NCBI GenBank assembly: GCA_003344405.1
Contig: NOWV01000007.1
Coordinates: 496,001 to 560,000, forward strand
Length of the DNA: 64,000 nt
Direction: 5' to 3'
DNA from: Trichoplax sp. H2
Taxonomy: Eukaryota; Placozoa; Uniplacotomia; Trichoplacea
Below the pieces are notes generated by a model. That model did not search any database. It had not been told where the DNA came from and worked only from the letters and a program-made list of their open reading frames with translations. Every line of letters begins with the position of its first letter. Within the stretch, counting starts at the first letter, position 1. The translations under genes and the position numbers were made by a program. Below, piece after piece: positions 40,931 through 59,460 of this stretch.

Positions 40931-42233
40931 CGGAGTAGTACATGAGGCAATTTCTAATTGTGTAAGAAATGATGTACTATTCATAATAAATAAACAACAG
41001 TATACTCTTGATTTAGGTTTCTTAATTCTTCTCAGTACTCTATTATTTTCAGGGTATGCTTGGCGATACTTATACCACTGTGCATGGACACTGAATTCAA
41101 TTTGGTATTATTAGCTATAAGTCAACGTTAAAGTTAATTTTTTCTAACATTATAGTCTCTACCTTGAATGAATAAAACTTATCTAGACAGTAAAATCTTG
41201 GAAAATTGAAAGGTGATAATAAATTGATAGTATACATCTACTGGAAGAGTTTAATAATGGATATGAAATATCCTCGTACTTTCGATGAATATCGTTACAT
41301 GATAAAATTTTAAAATTACAGCAGTAAAGTATTCGTAACGTATTGGCTATAGTTTTATGTGCTATCAATACATCCATATCCATATGCTATCCCTTTTTAC
41401 CCTACATAAATCGTGGACATTTAGTATACCTAAGTGTACCCTATAACCTCGCATATACAATTGTACACGTATATTAGCTTGCATCATGATTACATTAAAA
41501 TTGCTTGCATGCTACGTACCTGTCTGAATTCGTTCGTGTTATGCAGCAACAATAGTTACAATTAGCGATTTGATGGGCAATATATGCGTCTATCATAAAT
41601 ATATTAGGAACGCCTTATGAAATCTTAATGCAGATGTCTATATTGTATTAGTATGTACACACTACTACGTAGGTATAGGGTAGTTATCCATGTTAGAATT
41701 TAATCAGTCGTTTCGGATCTCCTAAAAGTAACCGCATAGCTCAAACAGAGACTTCAAAATTTTTTATTGAAAGTTTCCTGGCTTAAATAACACGCATATA
41801 TCACTTCACTAACAATCACACATGCTGTACTCTTGTAGTTATACTGTATATGGCTTACTACTTATTGAATCATGTATGGAGAGCAATGGATACTATGCGG
41901 GTAAATACATGCTAATTTGCACATTTTTTATTTCAAGTCCATTATTCTCTTCATCGTTGCAGTTAATAAAGATTAATCTGAATCACCAGGCAATCGCGGA
42001 GATTGATTTACATACACGTAGTAGTATACGGCATAACCAGTGAATATTAATTAAATGTTTATCTACTAAATTGGTAATTAGAGTTTCAACATCGGTTTTG
42101 CTACACTATCGTGCTATGGAAAATAATACAATGAGCGTGCTACAATCTAATGTAGTGATTGCAATAATTACTAGTCTGCACTTATTAGGAGCCAATTTTC
42201 AACAGGGTAGTAGATAGTATACATTTCTGCACG

Positions 42234-44308
42234 TTAGAATGCAGGCTTGGGCTTAGTTTCTTCCCAGTGAGCTATTTTGGGAAGAGCTGCAACCCTTTGG
42301 TACAGAGATTTTAGTCTGTCGCTGCTGACATCGCCAACCAAACCAGAAACAGTCTTTATCATGCGATAGTACGCCAAGTCAGCATAGGTTAACGAGTTTC
42401 CAAGTAGGTAATCTCCACCGCTACTTTCATACAATCTATCAAGATTTCGCAAGAATTTAGGAACGGTTTCTTCCTTAAACTTTTTTTGAAGTTCAGCCTA
42501 GTTGCAAGTGTTCGATTCAAAAGGGTATAAAATTACAATTTTTACTGTTAAGACAATAACCTACTGTAAATAGCAGTATCGACGATTACCTTTTTTTCAG
42601 GATCTTGCTCAAAGTAAGCACACTTCCAGAAATTTTCCAAAACATCATCATCTATAGCACTAACATACATGTCAGCTAAGGCTTCTTCTTCCAAGTTTTT
42701 ACCTGCCAATCCTGGCATAGTAGTACAATACAGTAAGTCAATAACAAAGATAGTAATACCAAGTTAATACACCGTATAAATAAAATGATGATTAGGACGG
42801 TACACCATCTTTATCTTAGCATTGTATAAGGTATGGAACAAGCAAATGTGGAATTCAATATTAGAAGAAAATATACCTGCTAGACGTGCAGCGTAGCGAG
42901 CAATTGCTCGACTTTGACATATTTTCTGTCCGTTGACTTCTAACACGGGTACTTGGGTGAAAGGAAAACCACCTAGTACGGGAAGATATTTTGGTAAGAT
43001 GATCGGTATTATCTATAACATTAAGTAATGGATTTACTGATGCATTTTATGTTATATTATATGTTTTACATATAATTAAAACTACACACAAAAGCCCCAG
43101 GTGCGATTATTACAGTATTGTACAAATGAGTAGATATCAAAATAGAAACCGAAGATAGTTATCATGAGAATACATGCACAACTACTACAGCATTGAAATT
43201 AAAAATTAGCCTAATATTCAATTCACTTCTGTCATTAAGGCATCAATAAAATTCTACTCGTTCCTTGTAAGTTTACACCCTCTGTAGTAAATTGGCAGAA
43301 TTTGAATTGATGACGTTGTCCATTCGCACAAATATATTGCTACTGTACAAACAGTATCTGCAGTAGTAGACTAAGTAACAGATCAGCAGTTTCAAATGCA
43401 CGCTAATTGTAAATACAGTATCGTACTGTACTTTGTTGTAAAGTTTAGAAAATAGTTTGTACAAATTCTTTATTATACAGTATGTCCAGCGCCTGGACTG
43501 GACTCCTGGCAGAGATGTTGATTATTTTGCTTCCATGGACAATGGACATGCTTACGGAATTGAGCGGTATCTTGTGCATTTGAGCATCGCAGGTTTACAG
43601 CATTCTGCTAGCATGGCTAAATACAACCTGAATTCGAAGTAGACTAAATAGAATTGTTCTAAAATTGCTATTTGAAAACAGTATCTGTAACCAACTAAAG
43701 TTACCTAATGACTATAGCATAGTAGTCATCAAGCACACGGTGGAAATCAATCGGTCGTACAGTATGTAGACTAATAAGAGTTTTTATGACTCTTGTATGC
43801 GAAATAGAAGCTCGAACAATGACGATGTTGAGAAGATTTATAAGATTAGCAAGGAGGATTTGCTGTCTAATACGATTTACAGGATCCACAATCTCATGGT
43901 AGCAGAGTTACAAATGAGATTTCAATTAATTCATTAATTGGAGTGGCGTTCTCTGCATGTCATCAGCGTATCCATGCAGCAAACAAGCCGATGACGTTGC
44001 TAGGAACATCTCATCCTTCCCATGCAGTTAAGGTGGAAATTCAGAAAATAGCAAACTAGGCTATCATTGGCCAAACTGTTGTTTTCATGCTACTTCCTAT
44101 TTGCTAATTTCAAATTACAGTACGGGATCGTCTTTGAAGCTATATTGGCCGAGCTCGTATCCTATGGGTGCATTGACTCACCTTCAGCTTTAATTTTAGG
44201 CCAATCTTTAAACTCGAAGCGGAAATCCTCAAATTCAATGCCACCTTGGACTAGGACCAACCGAATCAATTCAGCACGAACTTCGCCGTTAAAATAAATC
44301 AATTTCAT
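42234..44308 (-). CDS. Glutathione S-transferase, sigma class (prostaglandin-D-synthase-like)
   Basis: Cytosolic glutathione transferase, 199 residues in four exons: 44182-44308, 42877-42972, 42590-42702, 42234-42497, totalling 600 bases with consistent phase. N-terminal thioredoxin-like half: MKLIYFNGEVRAELIRLV carries the catalytic Tyr (residue 5) expected in LxYF of sigma GSTs; FTQVPVLEVNGQKICQSRAI holds the cis-Pro (VPVLEV) and the glutathione-binding Gln-Ser pair. The C-terminal helical half includes LLGNSLTYADLAYYRM with the buried N-capping Asp. Length and layout match HPGDS/S-crystallin-type enzymes. The first intron, 1.2 kb, is long for this window and carries several CTGTA motifs; short open frames inside it are not genes. 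Confidence 0.93.
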
Positions 44309-46804
44309 GATGTAATTTTTCCACAGCTACAAGAGATGCCAGAGCCAAGACCAAACAAGTAAAAGTGCTGAAATGCAACTGCAGCTTGTTATTGATGTAG
44401 TAGAGAAGAGCAATTTTGGTTTTGTTGTTGGTTTGTAGAAGACATTTAATTTGCATAACTGTATACGATCTGCAGTAGCCAATACAAACGAGCAAACAAT
44501 AGCAAATTTGTTCTGATAAATTACTTGATCCAGTATGGCTCCATCGAGCCGTTTCGTGCCACTAGAGGGCAGCACCATCAACCTATTGTTAAAAATGCTG
44601 CGTCAAGTCACGTGGTTACTACGTCATCTTATGACCGTGTTGTATTTGTTTGTTTTAAACTGTATTGTACTGAGTATGGCTAATAAGTATAGTATAGAAC
44701 TGTACAGTCTACTAGGGACATTTTGTAGTCACATATCCACTTCTACAGTATAGTATGTCTACAAGCAACATGGCGTGATGTTGTAATGTTGATGTTAGTC
44801 TTGTTTTGTAGGGGTACTGTATAGTAGAATTTAATTTTCTCAATTCATACGCGTGGTGTCGGTATTCTTTTATACTCAGATACATGGACAGTTGATCACA
44901 ACGTTTTAATGAATACTACAATCATGCCGCAAATACCGAGAATAGAACAGGAACGTGGGAGTGCTGTTGCAGTAAAGTCCATGTGTAACGCGTGCTTTTA
45001 CGCGACCTATTTTGCCTGGCGATGTGTCTGCAGACCGTATACCATACTGCTTAAAACCAACTTTGCAGGCTAATAGTAGCTAATTTGGATGTCAATCGGG
45101 GACAGTACAGTATAGTGTAGCATTACAGATATGCGATACAGCTGAAATAAGCAGTAAAATAATCAGCTTCCAAATTATCACGAGTGAACAACCATTTGCT
45201 GTTCGTAGTCCTTGCTTGATGGTACTGTGCAGTACTGTACACTGTGTACAGTAGCTACTGTATTTGACCATGGACTCCTGGGCACCAGTGGGCATGAAAC
45301 TCCTTTGGACGGACAGACATTTATCCTAGTTTGGTCAATAAATTGTGTCAAACACTTCATGATGATAGTACTTTAGTATGCAGACAGTCGACTCTAAATT
45401 GACCGATTTTTCTAAATGAAGTAATATTCCATTGCCTGTTACTAAGCTCTGCTTAGAAGCAGTCAATTTAGATCATGAATGCTATTCAAATGAATACGAG
45501 TGATTTCAAAAACCGACACGGAAGATCTACTCTACTGTACGTACTGTATATAGATGAGTAATTATTTTTCGACATTTTCGGCCTTATCTAGTATGAAAGT
45601 CCGTCCATCCGAGGAGAGTTTCATGTCCAGGTATTTTTTCTACTCTACAGTACATGTACAGTACAGTACAGTACTGTTCACTGTACTGTACAGTGTACAC
45701 TGTACAGTATAACGGAGTAGTGACTGACTCGCGGACAGATGCCCTCTTTCCAAAATCCAAGTAGTATTTATGCGCAGGCTCGAGCTAAAGACGATCTCTT
45801 GCAGCCATTTTTACATCATAAGGTAAGCATGGTGTCCTTCGATATTATCGTGAGGAATCTTGTCAATCTTTCTTGTAGGCAATATCATTTCATATTGAAA
45901 ACGGATAGATCAATCATTTTTGAACAATATTTTTACTTTTTTTTCCATTCTTAATGTTCTACTTGATTACTACACGATATTCTTCTTGCCTCTGTAACAC
46001 TACATCATAAAAATGCCAGCAGTACATCGACAGTATGGAGGACTATCCTATAGCCAACACTTACTTTAAGACTCGGTTACAACTTACTACTCGTGTGTTA
46101 TGTCCGCGACTATAAGTTTAGTTATGTTCTCTTAATTGGCTTGAAATAATCTGGAATTTTAGTCAGTTTTAGACTAGGATGCTAAAACTTAAAATAGATT
46201 TTAAATTTTCGGATAGCGTTGATTTAGTTATGCGGTTGCTAGTAAATGGTCTGTCTCATTTTACTTTTAATGTACTACTTGAATATTATCAGGACTTTTA
46301 ACTACTATTGAAGTTAGGCATGATGTCTAATTTATAGTACATACGGGAGATGGGTAGCTGAAATTCGTTATAACAGGATTACTGATACGTATGCTTGTAG
46401 GCGTTGTGCAGTACGATAGCGCCGATGGTAGTTGTGATATTTTGATGAACTGTATGCAGTGTTTCTACTCATCTTGTTAGTGTTTGGTGGCAACGGCATA
46501 ATATAGACGAAAGAGAGAGCGACAAGAAAGTAGTACTAACCGAGAACTCTACTGTACCCTAATAGTCTAATTATCATGAGTAATGGTAGACGCTCGTTCA
46601 TGAAATGTCACATGTCTTGCAATTTACTTCTACATCAACATGCAGTACTATATTTTCCATCCTGCATACCAATAAAATCTTCTTTCATCAGCTGAAGAGT
46701 CTCGACAGTACTGTATGATTATTATCTCTAGCTGCCTTCTGGCGAAAAAGTAGTGATTGAAATACATGTGTTATTAACTTAATTTTTGTGTTACAGTTGT
46801 AGTC
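44309..46804. other. Divergent intergenic region between GST and RPL8
   Basis: It contains the promoters of two divergent genes and the densest ACAGT/ACTGT palindrome cluster of the window (45647-45712), with smaller ones at 45099-45112 and 45222-45262. An in-frame segment at 45739-45822 followed by gtaagc looks like an isolated first exon but I cannot connect it. The RPL8 ATG is nine bases after a ttacag acceptor, so RPL8 probably has an untranslated first exon somewhere in 46.4-46.75 kb. Confidence 0.6.
45647..45712. repeat. Self-complementary ACAGT/ACTGT pentamer array
   Basis: Four ACAGT units lie in one direction (tacagtacagtacagt), then ACTGT units in the other (actgttcactgtactgt), then acagtgtacactgtacagt. 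The two arms are near-perfect reverse complements around ttca, so a strand could fold into a long hairpin. It lies about 1.1 kb upstream of RPL8 and 1.3 kb upstream of the GST start. Confidence 0.85.
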
Positions 46805-47877
46805 ATGGGCCGTGTTATAAGAGGTCAAAGAAAGGGAGCTGGAAGTGTATTTCGCTCTCATGTACAACATAGGAAAGGAGCCGTAAAACTACGTGTGTTG
46901 GATTATGCAGAAAGGCACGGCTATATTCGTGGTATTGTTAAAGAAATAGTTCACGATCCTGGTCGTGGTGCACCTTTAGCCAAGGTAGCATTTCGGGATC
47001 CATACCGCTACCGACTAAGGACTGAAACATTCCTTGCTGTTGAAGGAGTATATACAGGACAATTTGTATACTGCGGTAAAAAAGGTAGGAAAATGATTCT
47101 CTAACTGATATCTCCATCACCTGAACAGTCAGATTAGAATTCTACTTTTCACTATTTTATTTGATGTTGTTGTAATCGCACGACTTTAACTAACATGCGT
47201 ATTGATTCATTTTAGCTAATTTAACGATGGGCAATTGCATGCCTATTGGCGAAATGCCCGAGGGTACCGTGGTATGCGGTGTTGAAGAAAAGCCTGGTGA
47301 CCGTGGTAAAATAGCCAGAGCTTCCGGCAACTCTGCAACTGTTATTTCGCATAATCCTGATTCTGGACGTACACGTGTTCGATTACCTTCCGGTGCTAAG
47401 AAGGTTCTTTCATCCTCTAGCCGAGCTATCGTCGGGATTGTTGCTGGCGGTGGACGTACTGAAAAACCATTGTTGAAAGCTGGTAGAGCTTATCACAAAT
47501 TTAAAGTAAAGCGTAACTGTTGGCCTCGTGTGCGTGGTGTGGCCATGAATGTAAGTGTCCTACTAGTGTTTAGATAGTAATCCTTGGTGCTTTCCTTATC
47601 TGTATAGAAAATCATGGCACTATACTATAGACCAGTATATTGTACAATACTGAAAAAATAGCTACTATTGAACTGGTGGAATATATATGTTACTAATATT
47701 AATTTTTTCATTTTATTATAGCCTGTCGACCATCCACATGGTGGTGGTAACCATCAACATATTGGTACACCATCAACTGTTAGACGTGACACTCCTGCAG
47801 GTCGTAAAGTCGGTCTTATTGCTGCTAGGAGAACTGGTCGTCTACGTGGTGGTAGTAAATCATTTGATAAGGATTAA
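46805..47877 (+). CDS. RPL8: 60S ribosomal protein L8 (uL2)
   Basis: Large-subunit ribosomal protein next to the peptidyl transferase centre. Three exons, 46805-47084, 47216-47550 and 47722-47877, give 256 residues (human 257). Start [20 protein letters not shown]; middle [20 protein letters not shown]; third exon begins [18 protein letters not shown], with the conserved His at about residue 216 that is hydroxylated in human RPL8. Ends SKSFDKD. The start is fixed by family conservation. Codon choice shows fewer AT-only codons than neighbours, as expected for a highly expressed gene. A polyadenylation signal AATAAA follows 55 bases after the stop. Confidence 0.99.
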
Positions 47878-47931
47878 GCGAAAGAATTTAAAAATGGCAC
47901 TGTTGTACAATGTAACATTTCTTAATTAAGA

Positions 47932-47937
47932 AATAAA
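47932..47937 (+). terminator. Likely RPL8 polyadenylation signal
   Basis: AATAAA lies 55 bases downstream of the RPL8 stop codon. The cleavage site itself is not visible. Confidence 0.6.
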
Positions 47938-49431
47938 AAACGATCATTCGATGTTGATAGTATAAATTACATAATAAGGTGTTGACTTACTTTATGGTAT
48001 TACTTACTGCTTGATAATGCGAATGATGTATTCTAACCATGGAGTTCAGTTGGCTTTGTTAGTACTGTAGTGTAGGTCTACGTCAATTTCTAGATACCTA
48101 CTTTGTGCATGTGGTTAACGTAATACTCATTTGTTATTACAACGTGGCTAAGATGTTCTAGACGTCATTAGTAACATTCAAGTAGTAAAATGCTTAACCT
48201 CTATTGATATCAAAGGTTGACTCAAGAAGCAAACCTTACTACTTATTTGGCGGTCGTTTCAGAAGCGTCGGCTACAGTAAGCTTAGCATTTAATTCAGTT
48301 CATACAGTACGGCACATAAATTGCAAGGGCAAAATGTATTTAGTAACAAAAGGCGAATTTTACCACATGCTCGTAATGTGTGAGTGCTGTACATTCGTAT
48401 ATTGAACGATGAAAATTTATGCAGTACATTACTGTACAGTAATCCTCGGTAATCTACTTGAACTTTACAATATCATCGATTGCTCTACTGACTGATAGCT
48501 AGTATAAAATGGTCAAAATAAGATAAAGTCAAAGTTTTTTATTAACGTAATATAATGCTTCAATATAAGAGTATGCATGACAGCGGTCCGATTTACGGTT
48601 GATACATAGGCATTATACAATATTATAATATACCTTTTTAAGAGTAACAGAATACAATTCCGTAAAGATCATAAACGCATTCAGTAAGAGAACAGATGGC
48701 TTGTCTTTCTTAAAGCAAATAAATACGCACATCTTAACAAGTTAAACTTGGATAGGACGAGGGTTTTAAGTTCAAAATACTTGAAAGCACCTCATTGCAT
48801 TCTAAGCCTTCAAAATGAATTTACTGTCGTAAATGTGCACAGTATTTATACCCCTGTTATAAAACTTCGATTCAACTTGAAATACAAATGACCCACATTT
48901 GCAAAGACTAAAAGCGCGTGTAAAGCATATACTACATAGAAATATGGTAATAAAATAACACAGTACGTAATTTCTGAGATTTACAGTAAAAAAGCTGTCC
49001 ATAATATCGTTATTTTCTCTGTAATAAACACAATCGAATTAAAAAATTTCAAATAAATGCGTACCAAAGGCGGTATAATCAGATCATGATATAAATACTA
49101 TAATTATTGCTTTACCCAATACATACATTTATATTTAATGCGAATTTTTTAAAAGTAGCATTCTTACTGATATACAAAATACATAAACTACCCTACTATA
49201 CTTCGACCAAAGCAGTATAGGAACATCGAAATAAATCTATACATTAATTAACTAGAGAATCAATACATAAAGCGGTATTTATAATTTGCAAAGACCCATC
49301 GAAGCCTGGTAAACGGTACTGTAAGAAACAACTGATGAAACATACAGTACAAAACACTGTCAACTCACAATGTTAAGGCACGAATACAGTGCATTTGTTT
49401 AAAGCAATGGAATTCATAGCTTTTTGAAGTT
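47938..49431. other. Convergent intergenic region between RPL8 and the MAP4K gene
   Basis: Only 3' UTR-like AT-rich DNA is seen, plus one exact TACTGTACAGTA palindrome at 48430-48441. The open frame at 48217-48405 has no recognisable motif. Confidence 0.6.
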
Positions 49432-55616
<6,185 letters not shown>

Positions 55617-58512
55617 GGCGAATAAAAAATTCTATCTTTATCTTGACAACAACAATTACGTCGATAATCGATAACGAAGTTGAGTTTAGTGATTTTCCCT
55701 AAGTTAAAAGATAAACTGATTACATTCATTGCATGGCAAGTTAACTTTATATAGTAAGAACTAGTTGGATCAACTTTTTAGTTGCTTTTCAAGCGCCCGT
55801 TTAAGAGATCAACAACTATGGTGTTTTTTATCATAGAGTATGTAACAACAATATAAAGTTGAATAGCGATCAAATTAGGATAATTAATCAAAGCTTCCAA
55901 AATGGTACAGCGGTTGTAGGATAACTGATTACTTTTTTACATCCGAGTAGTTTACTTAAGTTAACAGTGTTAAACCAGCGCTTACTTTTGGCTAGAAGCT
56001 TAGGCTTAAAAAAAGCATTTGTAAAATTAAATCGATGTCAGTACTGTACAATTTGACTTCATCTTACGTAAACTTTATTGAAGAGTAACATTTACCAGAC
56101 TATGACTATACAGTACTATACTATCAGTGATGAAATGAGCGCTGTGGAATGTTCCATCGCAAAGCGGTTACCGCATCAAAAGAAACTGTTACTTTTTTGT
56201 GACCATATAGTACTGTACTGCCAAGTCGCCGATAATTATGTGCTGTAATAACACTATCAAAACTATCATTATAGATTACACTGATCATGGTGTTACTATG
56301 TCTCCGGTTCTTACAAAGTCTGCCATAACAAGTGTAAAGCAATTAACAATTTGCTAAGTTGGAGTATGTTTCTAGCTCAATTTTAAATGACTTGGATTGG
56401 TCGTTGAGACAGAAATACATCATTGACTTTGGGCATTATTTTGTTTCTGGTGAAAAAACCATTATGGTTTCTAAATTGAACGCATATGAAAATTGATATT
56501 TTCCGATAAGTCTATGCCATTGTATGGTCTTGGAGTTAGGTTTGGTGTACAGTATAGTGCATGGTAGACTCGTTTATGCATTCATCAAGTGACTGGATAT
56601 AATATAGTGGTGTAGCAGGCAAGACGGAGCGATTGCGTATCAGCGGAAAGGTCGGAACTGGTTGAAAATTTAGCCAACACCAAACAGCTTGCTCTTGATA
56701 ATTTTATACCGAAAAGATAATTAATTATTTGTAACTAGTTTAGACAAGATGTGATGATCACTAGCGGTAAGGCGCACCCTCGAGACTACCGTAGACTATG
56801 CCAAGACCTAGACACAGATGATTGCTCTTGAACGAAGTTAATATACTTTACACATCTGTGCCATGATTTCCATTGATAAGAAAATCCAGTCGGCGTTCAC
56901 TCTTAGTTATTATCCTTTTAAATTGTGATGGTGTACTATTGATAATATTCTATAGGTATCTACGTTTATTGCATTTCATTAAGAGTCTTCAACGAGATAT
57001 CATATAGCAATTGTAAAATTGGATTGTCTGCTTTAGCGCGTTACAACAAAGCTCTAGTTGTTATCATTACCTTGTTTAAGAAATCAAGATTTTAGTGCTC
57101 TTCATTTCTTAGCGACCCTAATTGGCATGGATATATATATTACAGCTACTTCAACAACGTAATCGGCACGGTATAATGTACAAGATGTTGAAACTTCTTT
57201 TCCTTGGCAGTCTTAACTCTTTCGGCTAGATGAGTAATGGTGATTCTACTCTTATTTATTTAACAAGCAGAAATCAGCCAGATAGCCAACACCAACCTTT
57301 CCAATCCAGGTCTCTATGGCCTCCAATACGCCACAGTGGTAACGGGATACTGAACCACCAGTGTGCATGTCTACTGTACAGTACAGTAGCAGAAGTGCTG
57401 TACACAACCGTATGGCATTTTGAAGATGTACAGTACTTGAGTACAGTACAATGCGTTTTTGTACTGTACTGTACAGTATCTTTTTAATGCGTAGCGGCGG
57501 AATACAGTACTGTATACTGTGGTACTGTACACTGTACAGTAGATCTAAACATAAATGCGGACTACTGTCAATGGCGAAGTGATTTAGAAGTACTCGGTCT
57601 AGTTTACTCAATGTCTTCCTGATTTTGTAATATTAAAAAGTCAAAGTTACAGTATCAATCCGCATAAGAAGATACAAGCGATAGTAGAATGGTGATTAGT
57701 TACTTAAATTTGAAATAGTTATAATCATTTCCCGATGTTACCGCTTGTATATACAGTAGAATTTAGTGTATAGTCAAGCAGTCAATCTAGACCTGACGTC
57801 AATCTAAGGGATTGAGCCAAAATCATTTAGGACTCTTGAACTTTAGACAAACTATGTCCATGTTAAACCTACGTTATCCGTTAAGCTGCATACAATGCAG
57901 TATACTATCCAATAGTATGCGTATAAAATACAGAGGAGTCCAAAATTGACTCTTTCAAACTTCAGTATTAGTATACGTCGTATAACGAAAGAGCTGCAAA
58001 GGTTCAATTTTTCCAATACATAATAGTGAAACATGGCATACAAGAAAAGCGCTGTATCTCATCCTAAACACCGTCCCGAGATGTCATACCTCAAAATGAC
58101 AAATGACCATTGATATGTATCTTACATGTTAGCACTATATGTTATCCATCATCAAGTAGCGAAATGCTGATGATTGCGTGTACAGTAGTTTCGAAAGATT
58201 TACGTAATCATTAGCAAGTATATAATACGAGTAGATAAAGATCAAACAGTCAAAATTTTACAAGACTGATAAAATTATCATTCGTTAGTTCCTCTTGCTA
58301 AGATAGAATGGAAAAAATGAATGATATATCTATAAGAATCAAATAACATATTAACAATTTAGTAGATTGCTTGTTGTTCACTGATATCGTTATCTTTATT
58401 TACAATCGTATAATCGATTATCTTATAGCATCTTTGTCAAAGCCATACAATGTCATATAATAACATACACGAATACGTATATATGGGGACGGTGTACAAT
58501 AACCATTTGTGG
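55617..58512. other. Intergenic region upstream of the MAP4K gene
   Basis: No exon-like match on either strand. It carries the MAP4K promoter and 5' UTR and a dense ACAGT/ACTGT cluster at 57372-57542. The open frames at 56124-56342 and 57230-57611 run through these repeats and have no domain features. Confidence 0.6.
57372..57542. repeat. Cluster of ACAGT/ACTGT palindromes
   Basis: Exact TACTGTACAGTA at 57372-57383 and 57467-57478, with further copies gtacagtacttgagtacagt, atacagtactgtatactgt and gtactgtacactgtacagt within 170 bases. Both orientations are mixed. Confidence 0.85.
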
Positions 58513-59460
58513 TTATTCCAGTAAAATTTGATGGTGATCATGTAGATAATTTAATACCTCATCTTTGCTTCGTAAAGAACAGAAAAATTCTCTATCAGAT
58601 TTGCAAGTAATTTTTTCTAACATGAATATTAGATGACGATGAAAAGGAGTAAAGTGAGTTTCCAGTTCAGAAGTAATTCGTACGAAATCTTCCACACAGC
58701 ATATAGGGGTTTTACTATATCCAGCATATAAGGCTGGATTGCGAAGAATACCTCTAGCTGACATGACGCCATCGACATTAGTCTTATCATAGATTTCTTG
58801 GGCATCATCAACTGTGAATACATTGCCATTTGCAATGACTGGAATGCTTACACTATCTTTGATTGTCTTAATAGCATCGTAGTGAACAGGTGTATGCTTT
58901 TCAGAGGTCGTACGTCCATGTACAGTTATCCATGAAACACCCGCAGCTTCAGCCTTTCGACACAAGTCCACCGTGGTATTAATATCATTGTGAATTCTTA
59001 TTTTGATAGAAATTGAGAAATTTTCGTTACAAATTTTCGATCGCGTATGTCTTACCATTTCCTTCACCAACTCGGGATGATTAATTAGATGTGCACCGTA
59101 ACCTTCATGCATAGCCCACCTCTGTGGACATCCGCAGTTTAAATCGACACCATCTGCGTATGGAACAATCAGTTCTGTTGCATCCGCTAAATCGAATGCA
59201 TTACTAGCTGCAAACTGGACTATCAACGGCCTATCGGATGCAACCGTTGTGAATTCGCTAGCACGAGCTTTTTCTGATTTAATAAACGACTCTGATATAA
59301 TCATGGGCGTAAAAGCGACATCACATCCATATTTACGGACTAAACTTCTAAAAGGCAATTTAGAATACCTAACCATAGGAGCAGACATATACACTAATTT
59401 ATTACTTTTTAATAGTTCAATGACAATATTTTCTGCTTGCATTGTCTTTGCTATTATCAA
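58513..59460 (-). CDS. DUS4L: tRNA-dihydrouridine synthase 4-like (DUS4L), single exon
   Basis: FMN-dependent enzyme that reduces uridine to dihydrouridine in tRNA (position 20a/20b for yeast Dus4; family knowledge). One uninterrupted frame of 315 residues, the usual length for DUS4L. Motifs in order: YMSAPMVRYSKLPFRSLVRK (N-terminal barrel strand and FMN site), FTPMI, LIVQFAA, GVDLNCGCPQRWAM with the catalytic Cys at about residue 111, EGYGAHLI, ISIKIRIH (FMN-contacting Lys), GVSWITVHGRT and IPVIANGNVFT, then GVMSARGILRNPALY. The ATG at 59460 is the first in frame; the one at 59442 (MQAEN) is an alternative. It is the only gene in the window without introns. It is divergent from RPB1 with 1.5 kb between start codons. 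Confidence 0.96.
   Translation of the reverse strand: MIIAKTMQAENIVIELLKSNKLVYMSAPMVRYSKLPFRSLVRKYGCDVAFTPMIISESFIKSEKARASEFTTVASDRPLIVQFAASNAFDLADATELIVPYADGVDLNCGCPQRWAMHEGYGAHLINHPELVKEMVRHTRSKICNENFSISIKIRIHNDINTTVDLCRKAEAAGVSWITVHGRTTSEKHTPVHYDAIKTIKDSVSIPVIANGNVFTVDDAQEIYDKTNVDGVMSARGILRNPALYAGYSKTPICCVEDFVRITSELETHFTPFHRHLIFMLEKITCKSDREFFCSLRSKDEVLNYLHDHHQILLE

Larger units (their letters stand above)
38841..42233. other. Intergenic region with repeats
   Basis: No exon with family similarity is visible. The region holds a TA-rich palindromic block (39574-39735), an eight-unit satellite-like array (39895-40930) and about 1.3 kb of plain AT-rich DNA before the GST 3' end. A weak 93-codon open frame at 38800-39081 on the minus strand has no recognisable motif. 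Confidence 0.6.

Noticed and set aside
43457-43642. 61-codon plus-strand open frame inside the GST first intron
   Set aside because: No similarity, repeat-derived start, and no splice context.
47085-47215. snoRNA hosted in an RPL8 intron
   Set aside because: Ribosomal protein introns often host snoRNAs and a tgatt/ctga pair is present, but there is no clean C box with terminal stem, so I do not call it.
57230-57611. Open frames of 85 and 119 codons on both strands
   Set aside because: Both run through the ACAGT/ACTGT cluster, which lacks stops in several frames; composition is repeat-driven.
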